Translations under genes and position numbers: made by a program
Assembly (NCBI GenBank): GCA_022457155.1
Contig: JAJGOT010000210.1
Span: forward strand, 719,501 to 783,500
Direction of reading: 5' to 3'
DNA length: 64,000 bases
Source: Cladopsammia gracilis
Lineage: Eukaryota > Cnidaria > Anthozoa > Scleractinia > Dendrophylliidae
Notes under the pieces: generated by a model
What the model was told of the DNA's origin: nothing
Seen by the model: only the letters and a program-made list of their open reading frames with translations
Database searches by the model: none
Shown: positions 63,359 to 64,000 of the stretch, piece by piece
Layout of the letters: each line of letters opens with the position of its first letter
How positions within the stretch are numbered: the stretch's first letter is position 1

Positions 63359-64000
63359 AAGGAAACTACGTGAAAGCTAATACAGATCCTCTGAATTTAC
63401 TAGCTACTTTTACCTTTCCAAAATCCAAGCTGACCTGCTTATTTCCTACCCAAAACGACATTCTTTATCTCTACGAATATCCCTAATATCAAAATTTAAA
63501 TTCTCATTTCTTGTCCCTATATATTTCCTATAGAAGAATTGGAGAGAATTGTTTAGATATCAAGAGAATTCATCTTGTGTGATCATGTCCTTAATTCTCA
63601 TGACCTTTTTTATTGATAAGGCATTCAGTGATATTATAAGGAGAAATTTGATGCTGATCACTCTTAGGGCTTAAAGGGTTAATTTTTCCGATGTTAGGAA
63701 AGTTTAAGACGACATTTTATTTTTAAAAAAATTTAGTTTTTAATTTAATTTATTACGAATTTTAAAGACGACTGGACGTTCCGGAACAGTTTTCACTGAA
63801 ACGATTTGCAGGTTGCTTTTGTTGAAACAATTATCCAATAGCAGGTGTAAATTTTAATTTGGTTTCCACTAACATGATTCAAATAAATTTCTTCTCCACA
63901 AAGATATGAATTTATTCTATCCAAACTGTCACGGCTAGCAAAAATATTTAAAAGATATGAAGCATATTCTACCTAGTTTTATGTTTGCTTGCTATGAGTA
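63359..64000. other. gene C intron, second element of the AACCCTTT type
   Basis: About 63380-63682 ends CACTCTTAGGGCTTAAAGGG followed by TTAA, a terminus like that of the preceding MITE, so the two may be nested or adjacent relatives. The rest to the window end is A+T-rich with no coding signal. Confidence 0.4.

Overview
The window looks like animal nuclear DNA, most likely from an anthozoan cnidarian (stony coral or sea anemone). The grounds are spliced genes with GT-AG introns of about 0.4-8 kb, A+T-rich intergenic DNA, a polycystin-1/REJ-type receptor-channel gene, Ly6/uPAR-like genes, a Penelope-like retroelement, L2/CR1-like LINE tails and a very dense load of palindromic MITE-like elements. 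The taxon is an inference; no taxonomic marker gene is present.

Region 1 (187-22660, + strand) is the 3' part of a polycystin-1-like gene. I traced 14 exons whose splice sites and phases agree throughout and give 2,245 residues to a natural stop. The order is a SEA-like piece, REJ module, GAIN-like region, GPS site, first membrane segment, PLAT domain, five more membrane segments, polycystin (TOP) domain, six-segment channel core and a basic cytoplasmic tail. The 5' exons lie before the window. Introns hold tetranucleotide repeats, large foldback elements, MITEs and a degenerate second copy of the gene's own C-terminal tail.

Region 2 (22661-38970) is mostly repeats: MITEs (one begins 4 bases after the polycystin stop), a 1.4-kb satellite of 17-bp units, three copies of a TIR element, LINE tails and nested palindromes. 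Through it, on the minus strand, runs a small gene of four short exons (38749 down to 29275). Joined, they give 129 codons of a basic coiled-coil protein that I do not recognise. Its start faces the start of the first Ly6-like gene only about 220 bp away.

Region 3 (38973-64000, + strand) is a tandem cluster of three Ly6/uPAR-like genes. Each has a signal-peptide exon ending in phase 1; in the first two a single second exon 7.6-8.0 kb downstream carries a whole 12-cysteine domain plus a GPI-anchor-like tail. The third gene runs out of the window after its first exon. Long introns are packed with a Penelope-like element inserted in an older MITE, a hAT-like MITE with an 8-bp target duplication, LINE tails and a MITE family with internal 88-bp repeats.

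The polycystin-like and Ly6-like products would all act at the cell surface, but nothing in the sequence links them in one pathway. All exon calls come from splice signals, phase and protein recognition; none was checked against transcripts.
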